Of a stretch of DNA of 64,000 bases, positions 61,566-64,000 are shown piece after piece (the stretch's first letter is position 1; every line of letters starts with the position of its first letter). The position numbers were made by a program, and so were the translations under genes. The notes under the pieces are model-generated. The model was not told the origin of the DNA and did no database searches. It saw only the letters and a program-made list of their open reading frames with translations. Origin of the DNA: UBA3210 sp002363635. GTDB lineage: Bacteria; Bacillota_I; Bacilli_A; RFN20; CAG-449. The DNA is taken from the NCBI GenBank assembly GCA_946641515.1, contig CAMPBT010000003.1:62001-126000 (forward strand). The letters run 5' to 3'.

Positions 61566-62668
61566 TATTCTTCACCTCCGTGTGAGTAAATCTTAGCGAC
61601 ACGATCGCTAATTTCACCAATAATTGCAGGTCTTTCAACCTTTGGTGCACGTGGATCAAGTAACCAAGTCTTTGCATAGTGAGTTTCACTTACTTTGAAC
61701 ATTGGAGGTTCCTTGACGAAGTCGATTTCAAGAGCGTATGGGTTACGTGGAGCAAATGCATCACCTTTAATTTCGTTAAATAATGATGGAGGAGTACCAG
61801 TGATTGAATATAATGTTTCACCCTTTTCACCAAGTTGTGGTAAAGATGAAAGAAGTGACCATGTGTATGGATGTCTAGGATCATAATAGATTTCGTTAAC
61901 TGTACCATATTCAACAATTTGGCCTGCATACATAACAGCAACTCTGTCTGCAACTTCTGCAACGACACCTAAGTCGTGAGTAATAAAGATAACTGTAAAT
62001 CCATATTCTTGCTTTAATTCATTAATTAAAGAAAGGATTTGAGCTTGAATAGTAACATCAAGAGCAGTTGTAGGTTCATCACAGATAAGAATATCTGGAG
62101 CACATGCAAGAGCAATAGCGATAACAACTCTTTGTCTCATACCACCTGAATATTGGAATGGGTAGTCGTTATATCTATTTTCAGCATCTTTGATACCTAC
62201 TCTCTTTAATAAGTTAATAGCTTCTGCTTTAGCAGCTTCTTTGCTTAAGCCTCTATGAAGTCTAATAACTTCTGTGATTTGTGAACCAATTCTTCTTAAT
62301 GGGTTTAAAGAAGTCATTGGATCTTGGAAAACAGTAGCAATTCTCTTACCACGAATATTTAACCAATCTTCGTTTGTATGGAACTGAGTTAAGTCTGTTC
62401 CAGCATAAGCAATTGAACCGTTTGAAATTCTACCGTTTTCTTCAAGCATACCTGTTAAAGTTTTTGTGAAAACTGATTTACCAGAACCAGATTCACCAAC
62501 GATAGCAATTGTTTCACCTTTATAAATATCTAATGAGATATGTCTAATAGCAGTTAAGATTCTATGTCTAACAGAGAACTGAACAACTAAATCTTTAACT
62601 GATACGATAACTTCACCCTTCTTAACATCAGCAGGGTTTGTTAATTTTACGTTTTTCATGTTTGCCAT
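61565..62668 (-). CDS. oppD: Oligopeptide ABC transporter ATPase OppD
   Basis: 367 residues, one ordinary ATPase domain powering peptide uptake with OppF. Seen: IAIVGESGSGKSVFTKTL (Walker A), VFQDPMTSLNPLRRIG (Q-loop), YSGGMRQRVVIAIALA (signature), LICDEPTTALD (Walker B), FITHDLGVVAEVADR (H-loop), and the C-terminal oligopeptide-family HPYTWSLLSSLPQ. The C-terminus lacks an obvious CxxxxC Fe-S motif. It has no counterpart of the repeats found in OppF. Ribosome site AGGAGGAGTTAATATT, 14 bp after oppC. Confidence 0.95.
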   Translation of the reverse strand: MANMKNVKLTNPADVKKGEVIVSVKDLVVQFSVRHRILTAIRHISLDIYKGETIAIVGESGSGKSVFTKTLTGMLEENGRISNGSIAYAGTDLTQFHTNEDWLNIRGKRIATVFQDPMTSLNPLRRIGSQITEVIRLHRGLSKEAAKAEAINLLKRVGIKDAENRYNDYPFQYSGGMRQRVVIAIALACAPDILICDEPTTALDVTIQAQILSLINELKQEYGFTVIFITHDLGVVAEVADRVAVMYAGQIVEYGTVNEIYYDPRHPYTWSLLSSLPQLGEKGETLYSITGTPPSLFNEIKGDAFAPRNPYALEIDFVKEPPMFKVSETHYAKTWLLDPRAPKVERPAIIGEISDRVAKIYSHGGEE

Positions 62669-62682
62669 AATATTAACTCCTC

Positions 62683-63654
62683 CTATCTATGTTTCTTTGG
62701 ATCCATAGCATCTGATAATGCTAAGCCGATTAAGTAGAATGTGAAAATGACGAATGCTAATACAGCAGCAGGCCATAATAATTCCCATGGGTAAAGTGTA
62801 AATTGAGCAATACCATTGTTTAAGACAGCACCAACTGAAACTGTTGTAACTGGTAAGCCAACACCGAAGTATGATAATGAAACTTCACTTGAAATCATAC
62901 CTGGGATTAATAATGAAAGTTGAGTAATGATGATTGGTAATAAGTAAGGTAATAAGTTTTTCATCATAATTCTGAATGCAGGTGTACCTAATGTAATAGA
63001 TGCAACGTTGTATTCACGGTTTGTGATGATTAATGTTTGGTTTCTAACGAATAATGCGATACCTAACCAACCAGTACATGTTAATGAAATAATTAATTTT
63101 GCTTCAGATGGCATTTCAGGGAATGAGTTAGCCAAAATGAATGCAAGTAACATATAAAGTAATAAGCTAGGGACGTTACTGATTAAGTTATAAACTTCAA
63201 TCATGATTCTATCTAATTTTTTGAAATAGCCCCATGCTAAGCCAAGTAATGTACCTACAACAATGTTGATTGCTGAAGAAATAAGTGCAAGCCATAATGA
63301 CTTTCTTAAACCAACGAAACAGATAAAGAATAAATCTCTACCCATTAAGTCACTACCCCAAATACGTTCTGCTGAAGGAGCAGCGTGAATTAATGCAGTG
63401 TTAGATGCATCGTATCCTTCTGGAGCAAAGAAAGGAATAATGATAATTGCTAAGATTAAGATAGTAAATGAGATTGTACCGAAAATAGCAGCAGGTCTCT
63501 TAATGAATGTTCTCATAACTGCTTTCCAATATGAATATGGTTCTGCAGCAATGTGTTCTGATTCAGTTTCATCAATTTTAACTGGGACAAAGAGACTGTC
63601 TAAATTCTGGTCATTAGGATTTTCTAAAACTTGTTTATTTTCTACGTTTTCCAT
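62683..63654 (-). CDS. oppC: Oligopeptide ABC transporter permease OppC
   Basis: 323 residues. A soluble N-terminal stretch, the first helix at about 50-73 (IFGTISFTILILAIIIIPFF) and an extracytoplasmic segment with APSAERIWGSDLMGRDLF, typical of OppC/DppC. Five more helices follow, with the EAA loop near ITLGTPAFRIMMKNLLPYLLP that contacts the ATPases. Forms the membrane channel with OppB. GGAGGATAAATT precedes the ATG. Confidence 0.94.
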   Translation of the reverse strand: MENVENKQVLENPNDQNLDSLFVPVKIDETESEHIAAEPYSYWKAVMRTFIKRPAAIFGTISFTILILAIIIIPFFAPEGYDASNTALIHAAPSAERIWGSDLMGRDLFFICFVGLRKSLWLALISSAINIVVGTLLGLAWGYFKKLDRIMIEVYNLISNVPSLLLYMLLAFILANSFPEMPSEAKLIISLTCTGWLGIALFVRNQTLIITNREYNVASITLGTPAFRIMMKNLLPYLLPIIITQLSLLIPGMISSEVSLSYFGVGLPVTTVSVGAVLNNGIAQFTLYPWELLWPAAVLAFVIFTFYLIGLALSDAMDPKKHR

Positions 63655-63669
63655 AATTTATCCTCCTTC

Positions 63670-64000
63670 CTAGTTAGATTCTAATTTGATACGAGGATCA
63701 AATAAGATTGTAATTAAGTCGCCGAGTAAGAATGAAACCATTGAGATAGCAGCATAAATTACTGTTAAGCCTTCGATTAAATCGATATCTGGTGTAACAC
63801 CCTGTAATGCCTTAACAAGTAATAAACCAGTACCTGGAATTGTCCAAATCTTTTCAACATAGTAAGAACCGATAATAGCGCCTAAGAATGTAGCAGGAAT
63901 ATTACGTACGAGTGGTACCATAGCGTTTCTTAAAACGTGAGTATACATAATTCTATTTTCAGATAAACCTTTTGATCTAGCAAATTTAACGTAATCTGAT
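63670..64000 (-). CDS. oppB: Oligopeptide ABC transporter permease OppB, C-terminal part
   Basis: Only the last 109 codons are in the window; the frame is open to the edge. Visible: SDYVKFARSKGLSENRI, then HVLRNAMVPLVRNIPATFLGAI (the EAA loop and next helix), VEKIWTIPGTGLLLVKALQG and a last helix ending GDLITILFDPRIKLESN, all typical of the OppB/DppB C-terminus. No OppA binding protein is present in the visible part; it may lie upstream. Confidence 0.93.
   Translation of the reverse strand, partial: SDYVKFARSKGLSENRIMYTHVLRNAMVPLVRNIPATFLGAIIGSYYVEKIWTIPGTGLLLVKALQGVTPDIDLIEGLTVIYAAISMVSFLLGDLITILFDPRIKLESN

Overview
The window is AT-rich, uses the standard bacterial code with TGA as a stop, and has Bacillota-style gene neighbourhoods: secA-prfB-yitT-...-ctp-uvrB, rpiB-tsaC-prmC-prfA, dnaX-ybaB-recR-tmk-holB-yaaT-rsmI, walJ-rlmH, dnaB-rplI-gdpP and rpsF-ssb-rpsR. 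Together with a SipW-type signal peptidase, ComFA/ComFC, YfhO and TPP and Mn2+ riboswitches, this points to an uncultured low-GC member of class Bacilli, probably host-associated (inference). No rRNA, tRNA, CRISPR or prophage was seen.

Layout. 1-9149 (minus): a partial unknown gene, uvrB, an S41 lipoprotein protease, an unknown membrane-anchored protein, yitT, prfB with a programmed +1 frameshift, and secA. 9191-13961 (minus): comFC, comFA, rpiB, tsaC, prmC, prfA. 14081-15811 (plus): an alkaline-phosphatase-superfamily phosphodiesterase and a Phd/RelE-type toxin-antitoxin pair. 16197-22222 (plus): the dnaX-rsmI replication and repair operon behind a terminator-like hairpin. 22201-30507 (minus): yfhO, rlmH, walJ, dnaB, rplI, gdpP. 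30744-31946 (plus): a Mn2+ (yybP-ykoY) riboswitch and a CaCA cation antiporter.

32.0-47.7 kb is the most unusual stretch. Two bicistronic operons (32349-33879 and 45051-46567) and one single gene (47100-47585) encode five exported proteins that all carry a SipW-type signal peptide with a G-[YF]-A-A-[WF]-T-F-S motif. Three are small paralogues and two are BspA/LRR-like proteins. A Ser/His-type signal peptidase that could process them lies at 43543-44577. The leaders of all three transcription units carry GTGCCA/TGGCAC elements spaced exactly 21 or 41 nt apart, and the two operons share a structured intercistronic hairpin. Between them lie an ORF-less group IIC intron behind the rpsR terminator, rpsR-ssb-rpsF, a split 2-hydroxyacyl-CoA dehydratase/activase pair, a PlsC-like acyltransferase, a PatB-like C-S lyase and a DUF3737 protein.

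47.7-58.7 kb: a Bax-inhibitor-1-like protein, NAD(P)HX repair enzyme Nnr, a DUF402 nucleotide phosphatase, a DUF3137-like protein, thiamine pyrophosphokinase, the TPP-riboswitch-controlled thiT operon, and three unusual membrane proteins. 58.7-64 kb: the end of an oligopeptide ABC transporter operon (oppB partial, oppC, oppD, oppF). Its OppF is 932 residues long because at least four degenerate copies of the ATPase N-terminal lobe precede the working ATPase domain; this is the clearest candidate for an undescribed protein architecture here.
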